This document shows positions 36,495-46,628 of a stretch of DNA of 64,000 nt, piece by piece (the first letter of the stretch is position 1; the number at the start of each line of letters is the position of its first letter). Source of the stretch: Acinetobacter pullicarnis (GTDB taxonomy: Bacteria; Pseudomonadota; Gammaproteobacteria; Pseudomonadales; Moraxellaceae); assembly GCF_006352475.1 (NCBI RefSeq), contig NZ_VCMZ01000001.1, forward strand, positions 124,001-188,000, given 5' to 3'. Both the position numbers and the translations under genes were made by a program. The notes under the pieces were generated by a model, which was not told the origin of the DNA, made no database searches, and was given only the letters and a program-made list of their open reading frames with translations.

Positions 36495-37775
36495 ATGTTA
36501 CAACTTGATCAGCTAAAAATCGCAATCATTGGACTCGGTTATGTCGGTTTACCACTCGCTGTAGAGTTTGGGAAGCATATAACAACATTGGGTTTTGATA
36601 TTAATCTTCAGCGCATTAATGATTTAAAAGGATGTATTGATCACACTTTAGAGGTGAGTTCCCAAGAGCTATCTGAGATTAAGCACCTACAATACAGTGA
36701 TCAGGTCACAGATTTGGTTGAAAGTAATTTTTATATTGTGACGGTGCCTACCCCGATTGATGATTTTAAGCAGCCTGATTTAACACCGTTAATCAAGGCG
36801 TCGGAAATGCTTGCCAGCGTACTTAAATTAGGTGATGTCGTCGTTTACGAATCTACGGTTTATCCAGGCGCGACAGAAGAAGTTTGTGTGCCTATTTTAG
36901 AGCGTCTATCTGGTCTAGTGTTTAATCAAGATTTTTTTGTTGGCTATAGTCCTGAGCGGATTAACCCAGGTGATAAGCAACGCCGCGTTACCAATATTTT
37001 AAAAATCACTTCAGGTTCAAATGCACAAGTCGCTGAATATATTGATCAAGTGTATAACTTGATCATCACTGCAGGCACGTATAGAGCACCGAGCATTAAA
37101 GTGGCTGAAGCCGCTAAAGTGATTGAAAATACACAACGTGATGTCAATATTGCACTCATTAACGAGCTTGCTTTAATTTTTAATAAAATTGGTATCGATA
37201 CAGAAGAAGTACTTAAGGCCGCAGGGACCAAATGGAATTTTCTACCTTTTAGACCAGGTTTGGTTGGGGGGCATTGTATCGGTGTGGACCCTTATTATTT
37301 GACGCATAAAGCGCAGTCTATTGGCTTGCATCCAGAAATTATCTTAGCGGCACGACGTTTAAATGACCGTATGGGTGAATATGTAGCAACCCAGCTAATT
37401 AAAGAGATGGTGAAGAAGCGCATCCAAGTTGTTGGCTCAAAAATTTTAATTATGGGTTTAAGTTTTAAAGAAAACTGTCCGGATATACGCAATACTAAAA
37501 TTATAGATATGGTCAAGGCATTAAAAGAATATGACTTGGATCTTGATATTTATGATCCATGGGTTGATCCCATGGAAGTTGAGCAAGAATATGGATTGCG
37601 GCCAATCTTAAATATCGAAACGCATGGACAGTATGACGCCATTGTGTTGGCACTGGCACACGATCAATTTAAACAAATGACACCAGATGCATTTAAGCGT
37701 CTCGGCAAAGAAAAGCACGTGTTGTGCGATTTAAAATACGTATTAGAGCAAGGTCAGAGCGATATCAGATTGTAG
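36495..37775 (+). CDS. gna: UDP-N-acetylhexosamine 6-dehydrogenase (Gna/TviB/WbpO type)
   Basis: Oxidises UDP-GlcNAc or UDP-GalNAc to the corresponding uronic acid for the capsule repeat. The 426 residues carry the NAD-binding [18 protein letters not shown] (10-26), [10 protein letters not shown] (151-160), the catalytic lysine region [13 protein letters not shown] (K208) and the nucleophile C261 in [12 protein letters not shown]. All catalytic features are intact, in contrast to the Ugd-like protein at 50196. Gna is normally the first synthesis gene of Acinetobacter capsule loci. Gluco versus galacto preference cannot be read from the sequence. Confidence 0.92.
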   Translation: MLQLDQLKIAIIGLGYVGLPLAVEFGKHITTLGFDINLQRINDLKGCIDHTLEVSSQELSEIKHLQYSDQVTDLVESNFYIVTVPTPIDDFKQPDLTPLIKASEMLASVLKLGDVVVYESTVYPGATEEVCVPILERLSGLVFNQDFFVGYSPERINPGDKQRRVTNILKITSGSNAQVAEYIDQVYNLIITAGTYRAPSIKVAEAAKVIENTQRDVNIALINELALIFNKIGIDTEEVLKAAGTKWNFLPFRPGLVGGHCIGVDPYYLTHKAQSIGLHPEIILAARRLNDRMGEYVATQLIKEMVKKRIQVVGSKILIMGLSFKENCPDIRNTKIIDMVKALKEYDLDLDIYDPWVDPMEVEQEYGLRPILNIETHGQYDAIVLALAHDQFKQMTPDAFKRLGKEKHVLCDLKYVLEQGQSDIRL

Positions 37776-37840
37776 TATTTAAAATGTATATTAAATCGAA
37801 ATGATATCAGGCAATAAAAATTTAAAGTTGTAGGATCGTT

Positions 37841-38899
37841 ATGAAAATATTAGTGACGGGGGGGGCGGGGTTTATTGGCTCAGCAGTAGTGCGGTATATC
37901 ATTGAGCACACTGAAAATGAGGTTCTAAATCTCGATAAACTCACGTATGCAGGTAATCTGGAATCGCTTAAAGCTGTTGATCACAGTTCGAGATATCAAT
38001 TCCAGCAGGCGGATATTTGTGATGCAGAGGCTGTCACTGAAATATTTAAGCATTTTCAGCCTGATGTGGTTATGCATTTGGCAGCAGAATCCCATGTTGA
38101 CCGCTCTATTGATGGTCCTGCTGCCTTTATACAGACCAATATATTGGGTACTTATACCTTGCTTGAAGTCGCACGTCAGTATTGGTTAGGGCTTGAGCCA
38201 AATAAAAAAACCAATTTTAAATTTCATCATATTTCAACAGATGAGGTTTATGGTGACCTTGAAGGCACGACAGATTTGTTTGTTGAAACAACATCTTATG
38301 CGCCAAGTTCCCCTTATTCAGCCAGTAAAGCCAGTTCAGATCATTTGGTTCGTGCTTGGAACAGAACTTATGGTTTGCCAACGGTTATTACCAATTGTTC
38401 AAATAACTATGGGCCTTACCACTTCCCTGAGAAGTTGATTCCATTGGTAATTTTGAATGCTTTAGATGGAAAACCCTTGCCAATTTATGGCAAGGGTGAC
38501 CAGATTCGCGATTGGCTCTTTGTTGAAGATCATGCACGTGCTTTATATAAAGTGGTGACTGAGGGTATTGTTGGTGAGACTTATAATATTGGTGGGCACA
38601 ACGAAAAACCAAACCTAGAAGTTGTAGAAACCATTTGCAAGATACTTGATCAATTAAAACCACAACAAAATCAACAGTCTTATGCAACGCTCATTACTTT
38701 TGTGCAAGACCGTCCAGGGCATGATTTACGTTATGCGATTGATGCTTCCAAAATTGCAAGAGAATTGGCTTGGACACCTGAAGAGACCTTTGAAACGGGC
38801 ATTCAGAAAACAGTTGAATGGTATTTAAATAATTTAGCCTGGTGTCGCCGTGTTCAAGACGGTAGTTATCAAGGTGAAAGACTAGGTGTAAGTAACTGA
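37841..38899 (+). CDS. rmlB: dTDP-glucose 4,6-dehydratase
   Basis: Makes dTDP-4-keto-6-deoxyglucose from dTDP-glucose. The 352 residues contain the Rossmann motif [16 protein letters not shown] (5-20), the catalytic STDEVYGDL loop and [10 protein letters not shown] with the catalytic Tyr-Lys pair, and [15 protein letters not shown]. Its stop overlaps the rmlA ATG by one base. rmlC and rmlD are absent, so the product goes not to rhamnose but to the 3-aminosugar branch encoded just downstream. Confidence 0.96.
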   Translation: MKILVTGGAGFIGSAVVRYIIEHTENEVLNLDKLTYAGNLESLKAVDHSSRYQFQQADICDAEAVTEIFKHFQPDVVMHLAAESHVDRSIDGPAAFIQTNILGTYTLLEVARQYWLGLEPNKKTNFKFHHISTDEVYGDLEGTTDLFVETTSYAPSSPYSASKASSDHLVRAWNRTYGLPTVITNCSNNYGPYHFPEKLIPLVILNALDGKPLPIYGKGDQIRDWLFVEDHARALYKVVTEGIVGETYNIGGHNEKPNLEVVETICKILDQLKPQQNQQSYATLITFVQDRPGHDLRYAIDASKIARELAWTPEETFETGIQKTVEWYLNNLAWCRRVQDGSYQGERLGVSN

Positions 38900-39777
38900 T
38901 GAAAACAAAAGGTATTATTTTAGCAGGTGGTTCAGGTACACGGTTGTATCCCATCACCAAAGGTGTGTCTAAGCAGTTACTGCCAATCTACGATAAACCA
39001 ATGGTGTATTACCCTTTGTCGGTATTGATGCTTGCGGGTATTCGTGAAGTATTAATTATCAGTACCCCTGAAGATATTGATGGTTTTAAGCGTTTGCTTG
39101 GTGACGGCTCCCAGTTCGGTGTTGAATTAAGTTATGCCGTGCAGCCAAGCCCAGATGGTTTAGCACAAGCCTTTATCATTGGTGAGTCATTCATTGGCGA
39201 CAGTAATGTGTGTTTGGTTCTGGGCGATAATATCTTTTATGGTCAAGGCTTTACTCCAATGCTGCGTCAAGCCGTTACACGTCAGAAAGGCGCAACAGTC
39301 TTTGGTTATCAGGTCAAAGATCCTGAGCGTTTTGGAGTGGTCGAATTTGATGAACAGAAGCGTGCTATTTCCTTAGAGGAAAAACCGAAACAGCCGAAGT
39401 CAAATTTTGCAGTCACAGGCCTGTATTTTTATGACAATGATGTGGTGCAAATTGCCAAGCAAGTTAAGCCTTCAGAGCGTGGTGAAGTCGAAATTACCAC
39501 AGTCAACCAAATGTATTTGGAGCGTGGCGATTTAAACGTTGAACTGCTTGGGCGTGGTTTTGCTTGGTTAGATACAGGCACCCATGCCAGTTTACTTGAA
39601 GCAGCACAATTCGTTGAAACCCTTGAGAAACGTCAGGGTTATAAAGTCGCTTGCTTGGAAGAAATCGCACTGCACAATGGTTGGTTGAGCAAACAGCAAG
39701 TCTTGGAAATTGGTCAAAGCATGCATAAAAATGATTATGGTCAATATTTGATTTCATTGGTGGAAGAAACCGAATGA
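38899..39777 (+). CDS. rmlA: Glucose-1-phosphate thymidylyltransferase
   Basis: Joins glucose-1-phosphate and dTTP to give dTDP-glucose, the first step of the deoxysugar pathway. The 292 residues show the nucleotide-binding loop [37 protein letters not shown] and [16 protein letters not shown]. Start and stop overlap the neighbours (1 base with rmlB, 4 bases with the fused fdt gene), so the four genes are tightly coupled in translation. Confidence 0.97.
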   Translation: MKTKGIILAGGSGTRLYPITKGVSKQLLPIYDKPMVYYPLSVLMLAGIREVLIISTPEDIDGFKRLLGDGSQFGVELSYAVQPSPDGLAQAFIIGESFIGDSNVCLVLGDNIFYGQGFTPMLRQAVTRQKGATVFGYQVKDPERFGVVEFDEQKRAISLEEKPKQPKSNFAVTGLYFYDNDVVQIAKQVKPSERGEVEITTVNQMYLERGDLNVELLGRGFAWLDTGTHASLLEAAQFVETLEKRQGYKVACLEEIALHNGWLSKQQVLEIGQSMHKNDYGQYLISLVEETE

Positions 39778-40628
39778 GTTTAGTGAGCTTGATTGATCTG
39801 CCGGATTTAGGCGATGAGAGAGGGGGGTTGATTGCAATTGAATCAAATCAAGGCATCCCTTTTGAGATAAAGCGCTTATATTACATCTTCAACACGACAA
39901 ACCAAGCGCGTGGATTTCATGCTCATATTAATTTAAAGCAAGTCGCCATATGTTTGAAAGGAAGCTGTCGATTTATTTTAGATGATGGCTCTAAAAAAGA
40001 ACACGTTGTATTAAATACGGCGACAAAAGGATTATTAATAGAAGGGCTGGTTTGGCGTGAAATGCATGATTTTTCAGAAGATTGTGTGTTGCTAGTCTTG
40101 GCGAGTGAGCACTATGACGAAGCTGATTATATTCGTGATTATGATGCATTCCTAAGAGAGGTAGATAAACCTTTTATTCATCCGCTTTCAGATGTTCAAT
40201 CTATAAAAATTGGTCAAAAAACCAAAATTTGGCAATACAGTGTGATCTTAAGTGGCGCGAGCATTGGTGGAAATTGTAATATTTGCGCACATACCTTAAT
40301 TGAAAATGATGTAGTTGTCGGCAATAACGTGACCATTAAATCAGGTGTATATATTTGGGATGGTATTACCTTAGAGGACGATGTATTTATCGGCCCATGC
40401 GTTGTGTTTACTAATGATAAAAAGCCACGTTCTAAGCAATACCCGACAGAGTTCCCGCAAACAATCGTAGAAAAAGGAGCCAGTATTGGTGCCAATGCTA
40501 CGATTTTGCCAGGCATAAGAATTGGTCAAAATGCTTTAATTGGAGCGGGTGCTGTAGTCACCAAAGATGTACCAAACAATGCCATTGTGGTAGGAAATCC
40601 TGCTTATATTAAAGGATATACAGAATAA
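39774..40628 (+). CDS. Fused dTDP-4-keto-6-deoxyglucose 3,4-ketoisomerase / N-acetyltransferase
   Basis: A 284-residue fusion covering the third and fifth steps of dTDP-3-acetamido-3,6-dideoxyhexose synthesis. Residues 1-135 are a cupin ketoisomerase like FdtA/QdtA, with the HxH pair H49/H51 in [18 protein letters not shown]. Residues 143-284 are a left-handed beta-helix acetyltransferase ([52 protein letters not shown]). As I recall, the characterised Shewanella FdtD fusion has the opposite order, acetyltransferase first. Whether the product is Fuc3NAc or Qui3NAc depends on ketoisomerase stereochemistry, which cannot be decided here. Overlaps rmlA by 4 bases and the aminotransferase by 1. 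Confidence 0.88.
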   Translation: MSLVSLIDLPDLGDERGGLIAIESNQGIPFEIKRLYYIFNTTNQARGFHAHINLKQVAICLKGSCRFILDDGSKKEHVVLNTATKGLLIEGLVWREMHDFSEDCVLLVLASEHYDEADYIRDYDAFLREVDKPFIHPLSDVQSIKIGQKTKIWQYSVILSGASIGGNCNICAHTLIENDVVVGNNVTIKSGVYIWDGITLEDDVFIGPCVVFTNDKKPRSKQYPTEFPQTIVEKGASIGANATILPGIRIGQNALIGAGAVVTKDVPNNAIVVGNPAYIKGYTE

Positions 40629-41743
40629 TGATCCCTTTTCTCGATTTAAAAAATATTAATCAACAATACCGCGATGCACTGATTGAAGCTTGCACTCGTG
40701 TGATTGATTCGGGGTGGTACATCGGTGGTCAGGAATTGGAGAAATTCGAACGTCACTTTGCCGATTACTGTGGTACTCGATACGCGATTGGCGTAGCGAA
40801 TGGCCTAGATGCACTTATTTTGGTATTACGGGCTTGGAAAGAATTGGGACGCTTGAACGATGGCGATGAAGTTATTGTGCCATCGAATACTTATATTGCC
40901 AGTATACTGGCAATTACAGCAAACAATCTAACGCCTGTTTTAGTAGAGCCGAATGTCGATAGTTATAATATTGATCCTTTGAAAATAGAAGCAGCAATTA
41001 CAGCTAAAACCAAAGTGATATTGCCTGTACATTTATATGGGCAGTTGGCTGAAATGCCTGAAATTATGCAAATTGCAAAAAAACATCATCTGCTGGTACT
41101 TGAAGATTCAGCACAATCACATGGTGCTGAAATTGATGGGAAAAAGGCAGGTGCTTGGGGTGATGCATCCGGCTTTAGTTTTTATCCAGGGAAAAATTTG
41201 GGTGCACTGGGTGATGCTGGTGCAGTCACAACCAATGATGCAGAGCTTGCGCAGATGTTACTTGCATTACGCAATTATGGTTCGCATGAAAAGTATAAAA
41301 ACTTGGTGCCTGGCGTGAATAGTCGTCTAGATGAAATTCAGGCTGCAATGCTGGATATAAAGCTTCAGTTTTTAGATCAAGAAGTTCAGCATCGCCGTCA
41401 GATTGCTGATTTATATTTAACTGAAATTGTTAACCCATTAATTCAATTGCCTTTAGAGCAGATTGATGCAGAGCAATATAATCAACATGTGTGGCATCTT
41501 TTTGTGATTCGGACCAAGCATCGTGAAGCATTGCAGAAATATTTGGCAGAGCATGGCGTACAAACCTTAATTCATTACCCGATCCCACCACATCAGCAGC
41601 AGGCTTATAAAGCATGGAACGCGTTGAGCTTTCCTATTTCAGAGCAAATCCATGCTGAAGTACTCAGCTTACCTATGGAGCCGACCTTAAGCATTGAAGA
41701 TGCGAAAAAGATTGCTCAACTTTGTAATGGCTTCGAAGTTTAA
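40628..41743 (+). CDS. fdtB: dTDP-3-keto-6-deoxyhexose aminotransferase (FdtB/QdtB type)
   Basis: PLP-dependent DegT/DnrJ/EryC1 aminotransferase placing the C3 amino group on the dTDP-sugar. The 371 residues include [16 protein letters not shown], the cofactor aspartate in [14 protein letters not shown] (D160) and the PLP lysine K189 in [19 protein letters not shown], plus [12 protein letters not shown]. Its start overlaps the stop of the ketoisomerase/acetyltransferase gene, completing a contiguous rmlB-rmlA-fusion-fdtB pathway. FdtB versus QdtB is not distinguishable by eye. Confidence 0.9.
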   Translation: MIPFLDLKNINQQYRDALIEACTRVIDSGWYIGGQELEKFERHFADYCGTRYAIGVANGLDALILVLRAWKELGRLNDGDEVIVPSNTYIASILAITANNLTPVLVEPNVDSYNIDPLKIEAAITAKTKVILPVHLYGQLAEMPEIMQIAKKHHLLVLEDSAQSHGAEIDGKKAGAWGDASGFSFYPGKNLGALGDAGAVTTNDAELAQMLLALRNYGSHEKYKNLVPGVNSRLDEIQAAMLDIKLQFLDQEVQHRRQIADLYLTEIVNPLIQLPLEQIDAEQYNQHVWHLFVIRTKHREALQKYLAEHGVQTLIHYPIPPHQQQAYKAWNALSFPISEQIHAEVLSLPMEPTLSIEDAKKIAQLCNGFEV

Positions 41744-41748
41744 AATCA

Positions 41749-43005
41749 ATGAATCTAATCAAAATAAGTGTACTCAATGGCGTTGCTGTTTTAATTAAAA
41801 CAGCAACCATGTTTATCCTCAATAAAATTTTGGCAGTCTATGTTGGGCCAGCAGGTTATGCCGCCATCGGGCAATTCCAAAATTTTATTCAGATGGTGAC
41901 CAGCTTTGCAGGTAGTGCAATTAATACTGCCATAATTAAATATACTGCTGAGTATCATGATGATAGGCAAAAGCAAATAAATATTTGGAAGACATCGGGT
42001 AGTATTATTCTAATTTCTAGTCTGTTCTCTGCATTTTTAATTATAGTCTTTCAAAACCAAATAGCATTATATGTTTTTCACTCATTAGAATATAAGGCGG
42101 TTTTAGTTTGGTTTTCATGTTTTTTGATATTCTTTACTTTCAACTCATTTATACTAGCTATTCTTAATGGTCTTCAGGAGATGAAGAAACTTGTAATAGT
42201 AAATATTATGGGTAGTATTTTTTCTCTTATTCTAACAAGTCTCCTTGCAATATATTATAATTTATATGGAGCGCTAGTAGCATTATCAATTTATCAATCA
42301 TTAGCTTTTATAGTAACCATATTACTATGTTCTAAACTTAACTGGCTTGTTCTCTCAAATTTTTTTGGAAAGATTGATAAAGAAATAACTAAGAAATTAG
42401 CTGCATTTGCATTGATGGCTTTGGTGAGTGTGTTCTTTGGTAATATGGCGCAAATATTATTGCGAAATCTTATTATAGATCAGTTTGGATTAGTTCATGC
42501 TGGATATTGGGATGCAATGACACGATTAAGTAATGGTTATTTATTATTTGCTTCAACAGTTTTAGGTGTTTATTACTTACCTAAGCTGTCTCAGTTAAAA
42601 AGATATCAGGAAGTAAAGACGGAAGTCCTTTTGGGATATAAGTTTATTTTACCTGTTGCTATTGTTTCATCGGTTTTAATATATATATTTAGAGACTTCG
42701 TAGTTAAAACTCTCTTTACTGAAGATTTTTTACCAATGCTTGAGTTAATGGTTTGGCAGCTAATTGGTGATGTTACAAAAATTGGAAGTTGGATAGTAAG
42801 CTATATGATGCTAAGCAAAGCAATGACGGGAATATTTGTTGTCACTGAGACTATATTTGCCTTAAGTATACTTCCAATAACGTATGTATCAATAACTTAT
42901 TTTGGTTTTAAAGGTATTGCTATTGCATTTTTTATAAATTGTTTAATATATTGGATAGTCTGTGGTTTTTTTTCAATGATTAAATTAAAAAGTTTGGAGC
43001 CTTGA
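41749..43005 (+). CDS. wzx: Capsule repeat-unit flippase Wzx
   Basis: Moves the undecaprenyl-linked repeat unit across the inner membrane. The 418 residues are mostly hydrophobic with about twelve membrane segments. The opening NGVAVLIKTATMFILNKILA and YVGPAGYAAIGQFQNFIQMV resembles the WzxE/O-antigen translocase group, which handles 3- or 4-aminodideoxyhexose repeats. That fits the Fuc3NAc/Qui3NAc genes upstream. From this gene to wzy the DNA is visibly more AT-rich than the sugar-precursor genes, typical of the serotype-specific core. Confidence 0.9.
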   Translation: MNLIKISVLNGVAVLIKTATMFILNKILAVYVGPAGYAAIGQFQNFIQMVTSFAGSAINTAIIKYTAEYHDDRQKQINIWKTSGSIILISSLFSAFLIIVFQNQIALYVFHSLEYKAVLVWFSCFLIFFTFNSFILAILNGLQEMKKLVIVNIMGSIFSLILTSLLAIYYNLYGALVALSIYQSLAFIVTILLCSKLNWLVLSNFFGKIDKEITKKLAAFALMALVSVFFGNMAQILLRNLIIDQFGLVHAGYWDAMTRLSNGYLLFASTVLGVYYLPKLSQLKRYQEVKTEVLLGYKFILPVAIVSSVLIYIFRDFVVKTLFTEDFLPMLELMVWQLIGDVTKIGSWIVSYMMLSKAMTGIFVVTETIFALSILPITYVSITYFGFKGIAIAFFINCLIYWIVCGFFSMIKLKSLEP

Positions 43006-43964
43006 TGATGCATGCTTTATGTTCAATAGTTGTTCCTGTCTTTAATGAGGCAACAAATATAGAAAAATGCTTTGAGATTCTTCATAAACAAACTTATAAA
43101 AATATTGAAGTTGTCTTTATAAATGATGGTTCTACAGATGATTCAAAAACAATACTGACTCAGATGGCTGAAAAACATTCAGACATAAAAGTTAAAATAA
43201 TTGAGCAGGAAAATCAAGGTGCAGCAGCTGCACGAAAAAAGGGTATCATACAATCTTCAGGCGATTATATTGCATTTTTAGATTGTGATGATGAACTTTC
43301 AGAAAATGCAATTTTTGAAGCAATGACAAGCTTTAGAGTTGAAATAGATATTGTTTTATTTCATCTAAAGTATCAGAGTCAAGTAAACGAGGGGCTGAGG
43401 GAGGTTAATGATTTCTTATATTTCACCAATCAAAAAACTTTTTTAGGCTATGATGCTTTAATTAACTCCTTAGAAAGCTGGGGTGTTCATGGCTTAGGCA
43501 TTTATAGGAAAAATATTCTTTTAAAGTCATATATAGCATATGAAAAAGAGAATACTCAAAACTATATAAACAATGATGAAGTCATAACACGTTTATCTTT
43601 TATGAACTCTAACTTAATACAGCGATCGAGCGGTATCTATTTTTACAATAACAATCTTAATTCTACAACTAAGAGAGTTAATGAGAGTTTATATAAAAAA
43701 ATTTATAATTCAATTATCTTATATAAAATAATTTCTACTGAAAGTAACGGTAATGTAAATCCAAATCTGATTGTAAGCTATGCTTGGGAATCTAGTAAAT
43801 ACTTTTTTTTAAATCGTGAATTTCTAAATAATGCATCAGACTGGAGTGGTGCAGTTAGTGATGCAAATAAATTTATTTGGAAAAACAACTTATTTAAGCT
43901 ATTAAGTATTAAGCGTAAATTTCAATTTTTAATATTAGTTATATGGCAGAGTTTTATATTATGA
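43005..43964 (+). CDS. Family 2 glycosyltransferase
   Basis: Cytoplasm-facing glycosyltransferase adding one sugar to the growing repeat unit. The 319 residues begin with the GT-A fold: CSIVVPVFNEATNIEKCFEI, VVFINDGSTDDS, ENQGAAAARKKGI and the metal-binding FLDCDDELSENA. The second half is less conserved. The ATG at 43005 overlaps the wzx stop; an ATG at 43008 is equally possible. Its last bases overlap the next glycosyltransferase gene. Sugar donor and linkage cannot be predicted. Confidence 0.88.
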   Translation: MMHALCSIVVPVFNEATNIEKCFEILHKQTYKNIEVVFINDGSTDDSKTILTQMAEKHSDIKVKIIEQENQGAAAARKKGIIQSSGDYIAFLDCDDELSENAIFEAMTSFRVEIDIVLFHLKYQSQVNEGLREVNDFLYFTNQKTFLGYDALINSLESWGVHGLGIYRKNILLKSYIAYEKENTQNYINNDEVITRLSFMNSNLIQRSSGIYFYNNNLNSTTKRVNESLYKKIYNSIILYKIISTESNGNVNPNLIVSYAWESSKYFFLNREFLNNASDWSGAVSDANKFIWKNNLFKLLSIKRKFQFLILVIWQSFIL

Positions 43965-44851
43965 TTGATTATCCTTTAGTTTCAGTAGTTATTCCTTGCT
44001 ATAACCATGAAAAATTTGTGCAAGACAGCATACAAAGTGTGATTGATCAAACTTATCTGAATATTGAGTTGATTATTATCGACGATGGTTCAAAAGATAG
44101 TTCTGTAGACAAAATACAACAGATGATTCCAGCCTGTGAACAACGCTTTACTCGCTTTGAATTTAGATCACGTCCAAATAAGGGGTTAAGTGCGACTTTA
44201 AATGAAGCTATAGATTGGGTTCAAGGTAAATATTTTTCTGCAATAGCTTCAGATGATTTAATGTTGATAGGAAAAACAGATATACAAGTTCGCTATATGG
44301 AAGAAAATCAGGATATTACAGCACTTTTCGGAAGTGCACACTATATCGATGAGAATAATAATATAAAACTCGCAAATCATTTAGATCAGCAGGAATATAT
44401 TTTTGATAAGATTTTTCTAAATGAATGTCAGTTTTATGCACCGACACAAATGCTGAGAACAGAAGTTCTAAATAAGATAGGTGGTTATGATATTACTATT
44501 CTAGTTGAAGATTGGTATATGTGGCTGAAAATGGCTGAAAATGGGCGAGTATATTGTTTGTCAGATGTATTGGCGAATTATAGAATTCATTCAAGTAATA
44601 CCACTAAGAACTCAAAATTTATTTATGAGAATAACTTGAAAACTTTGAACCATTATGAAAATCATAGGTTGTATGGTAAAGCATATAGTAAGCTGCGGTG
44701 GAGCTATATAATCTGGACTGGTCAGAAAAGTAAACTAGAATCAATGGAATTATTATTTGCTTACGCTATAGAGTTTCCTAGTGCTATATTTTCAAGAGAC
44801 TTTCTTGTCTATTGTAAGTATTTTATTTTTAGAATTAAAAATTGGTTTTAG
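43961..44851 (+). CDS. Family 2 glycosyltransferase
   Basis: A second GT-A glycosyltransferase of 296 residues: VSVVIPCYNHEKFVQDSIQS, LIIIDDGSKDSSVDKIQQM, RPNKGLSATLNEAIDWVQGK, the metal motif IASDDLML and EDWYMWLKMAENGRV. The ATG at 43961 is chosen because it overlaps the upstream stop as ATGA; an ATG at 43943 would overlap by 22 bases. It adds one residue of the capsule repeat; the donor is unknown. Confidence 0.88.
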   Translation: MIDYPLVSVVIPCYNHEKFVQDSIQSVIDQTYLNIELIIIDDGSKDSSVDKIQQMIPACEQRFTRFEFRSRPNKGLSATLNEAIDWVQGKYFSAIASDDLMLIGKTDIQVRYMEENQDITALFGSAHYIDENNNIKLANHLDQQEYIFDKIFLNECQFYAPTQMLRTEVLNKIGGYDITILVEDWYMWLKMAENGRVYCLSDVLANYRIHSSNTTKNSKFIYENNLKTLNHYENHRLYGKAYSKLRWSYIIWTGQKSKLESMELLFAYAIEFPSAIFSRDFLVYCKYFIFRIKNWF

Positions 44852-44862
44852 AGGGCTTAGAA

Positions 44863-45504
44863 ATGATTCCAAAAAAAATCCACTATTGTTGGTTCGGTAA
44901 TAATGAATACAGCACTTTAATAAAAAGATGTATTGAAACATGGAATGATAAATTACCAGGTTGGGAGTTCATATTGTGGAATGAAGACAACTCACCAATG
45001 GAACACCCATTTGTTCAGAAGGCTATGAGAGATGGTAAGTATGCCTTCGTTTCTGATTATGTAAGGTGTTATGCATTATATACGTACGGCGGAGTTTATT
45101 TAGATACAGATATGGAAGTTCTAAAAGATATTGATCCACTTAGATCATTAGTTGCTTTTCTAGCACCGGAAGATATCAGTGGAGAGTCATTAAGTTGCGG
45201 GGTTATGGGGGCTGAAAAAAATCATAAACTCTATTCTGAAATGTTGGAATATTACGGTGAGAATTTAACTTATACTCCAATACCTTTAATAATTTCAAGG
45301 ATTATTAAAAATAAAAAAATAAGTATTTCTGTCTTGCCAAGAGAATCTTTTTATCCTTACAACCCTTTCGATAAAGCCCAAGATGTTAAACAGTTAATGC
45401 TGTCAGACATAACTAATGAAACCTATGCTATCCATCATTGGAATTTTTCATGGAAACTTTCTTTTTTAGAAAATATTTTTATGAGAATAAAGAAATTATT
45501 TTGA
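44863..45504 (+). CDS. GT32-type (OCH1-like) capsular glycosyltransferase
   Basis: A 213-residue glycosyltransferase. MIPKKIHYCWFGNNEYSTLI at the N-terminus and YVRCYALYTYGGVYLDTDME with the DxD motif identify the family containing OCH1-like and 'capsular polysaccharide synthesis' transferases. These often transfer galactose, mannose or glucose units. The start is the ATG at 44863 with GAGG upstream, not the in-frame TTG at 44842 that overlaps the previous gene. It is one of five transferases in the locus. Confidence 0.87.
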   Translation: MIPKKIHYCWFGNNEYSTLIKRCIETWNDKLPGWEFILWNEDNSPMEHPFVQKAMRDGKYAFVSDYVRCYALYTYGGVYLDTDMEVLKDIDPLRSLVAFLAPEDISGESLSCGVMGAEKNHKLYSEMLEYYGENLTYTPIPLIISRIIKNKKISISVLPRESFYPYNPFDKAQDVKQLMLSDITNETYAIHHWNFSWKLSFLENIFMRIKKLF

Positions 45505-45522
45505 CCAGTAATATTCTTGCGC

Positions 45523-45545
45523 TTGGTTGATTGGTTTTCAACCAA
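45523..45545. repeat. Hairpin between the GT32 gene and wzy
   Basis: Eight-base arms ttggttga/tcaaccaa with a 7-base loop, 18 bases after the transferase stop. No T-run follows on the plus strand, so it is unlikely to terminate the operon; it could stabilise or segment the transcript. Confidence 0.45.
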
Positions 45546-45587
45546 AAAAGTGGCCATATATGCATAACAATATTTGAAGCTAATATT

Positions 45588-46628
45588 ATGATTTTTTATT
45601 TTAGTACACTTTTTTTGGTTGTATTCTGGGTTTGGTTGGAGAAAGTCTCATTAAATCGCAGGGCAATATGGTTTCCAGCTAGTATTTTAATCTTGTTTGC
45701 TAGTATTCGAAGTTTTACTGTTGGTACAGATACTGCGTTGTATACAGAAAGATTTAGATATAATTTTGATCCATTATATTATGAGGTTAATTCAGAGGTT
45801 GAATTAGGTTATCAATTATTTGAAAGAATAATTTTAACTTTATTTGATAACTATTTCTGGTTATTCTTTTTCACATCAACAATAGTAGTCTTTTCTTTTC
45901 TTCTCTTTTTTAAGAAATACTCAAAAGACTATCTGCTTTCTGTTTTTATATTTATATGCTTTGGATATTATACTCTTTTTTTTAATGGTCTTAGAAACGC
46001 CATCTCTATTGCTATTTTGGTTTGTTCCATCCCTTATTTGTTGAGTAAAAAGTTTTTAAAATTTTTACTCATAGTTTTTTTTGCATCATTATTTCATATC
46101 TCTGCATGGATACTTCTTCCTTTTTATTTTTTGATTCACTTAAACTTGAAGCTGGAAATAAAAATACTTGGTGTCTTCTTATTTTCATTTTTAGTTAGCT
46201 CAATAGGAATTCAGTTTTTGGCTTCAAGTAATAAGAGGTATGAACATTATACACAAGCTTCTGAAAATGCAGGTGGTTATTTAACCTTGTTATTGTATGT
46301 TGTGTTTTGTATCTTCTTTTATTTTTTTGGGAAAAAGGCAAGAGAGAATAGTGAGTCATATAGGTTATACGAGCAATTATTTATATGTGGCGTCGCTTTA
46401 GTTGTACCTATTGCATTTTTAGGGACTGACCCATCTGGTCCACAAAGAATTTTATACATATTTGCTTGGTTGCTGACATTAATGTTCCCGTATGTATTTC
46501 AATACTTAAAAAATACTTATATGAAAATAATTTTTATTATATTGAGTTTGATATATTTCTATTTAATAACCACTAGATTTTCAAACTTGGTTCCATATAA
46601 TGTTAACTCTATTTTTGAGATTTTTTAA
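45588..46628 (+). CDS. wzy: Capsule polymerase Wzy, EpsG-type
   Basis: Joins repeat units at the periplasmic face. The 346 residues consist of about ten membrane helices with the EpsG-family motif RSFTVGTDTALYTERF near residue 40, a long periplasmic loop and FFNGLRNAISIAIL near residue 130. The ATG at 45588 is chosen because the first membrane segment starts there and the upstream in-frame TTG at 45531 lies inside a hairpin. Polymerases are very variable, so the call rests on topology, the motif and being the only candidate. Confidence 0.85.
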   Translation: MIFYFSTLFLVVFWVWLEKVSLNRRAIWFPASILILFASIRSFTVGTDTALYTERFRYNFDPLYYEVNSEVELGYQLFERIILTLFDNYFWLFFFTSTIVVFSFLLFFKKYSKDYLLSVFIFICFGYYTLFFNGLRNAISIAILVCSIPYLLSKKFLKFLLIVFFASLFHISAWILLPFYFLIHLNLKLEIKILGVFLFSFLVSSIGIQFLASSNKRYEHYTQASENAGGYLTLLLYVVFCIFFYFFGKKARENSESYRLYEQLFICGVALVVPIAFLGTDPSGPQRILYIFAWLLTLMFPYVFQYLKNTYMKIIFIILSLIYFYLITTRFSNLVPYNVNSIFEIF

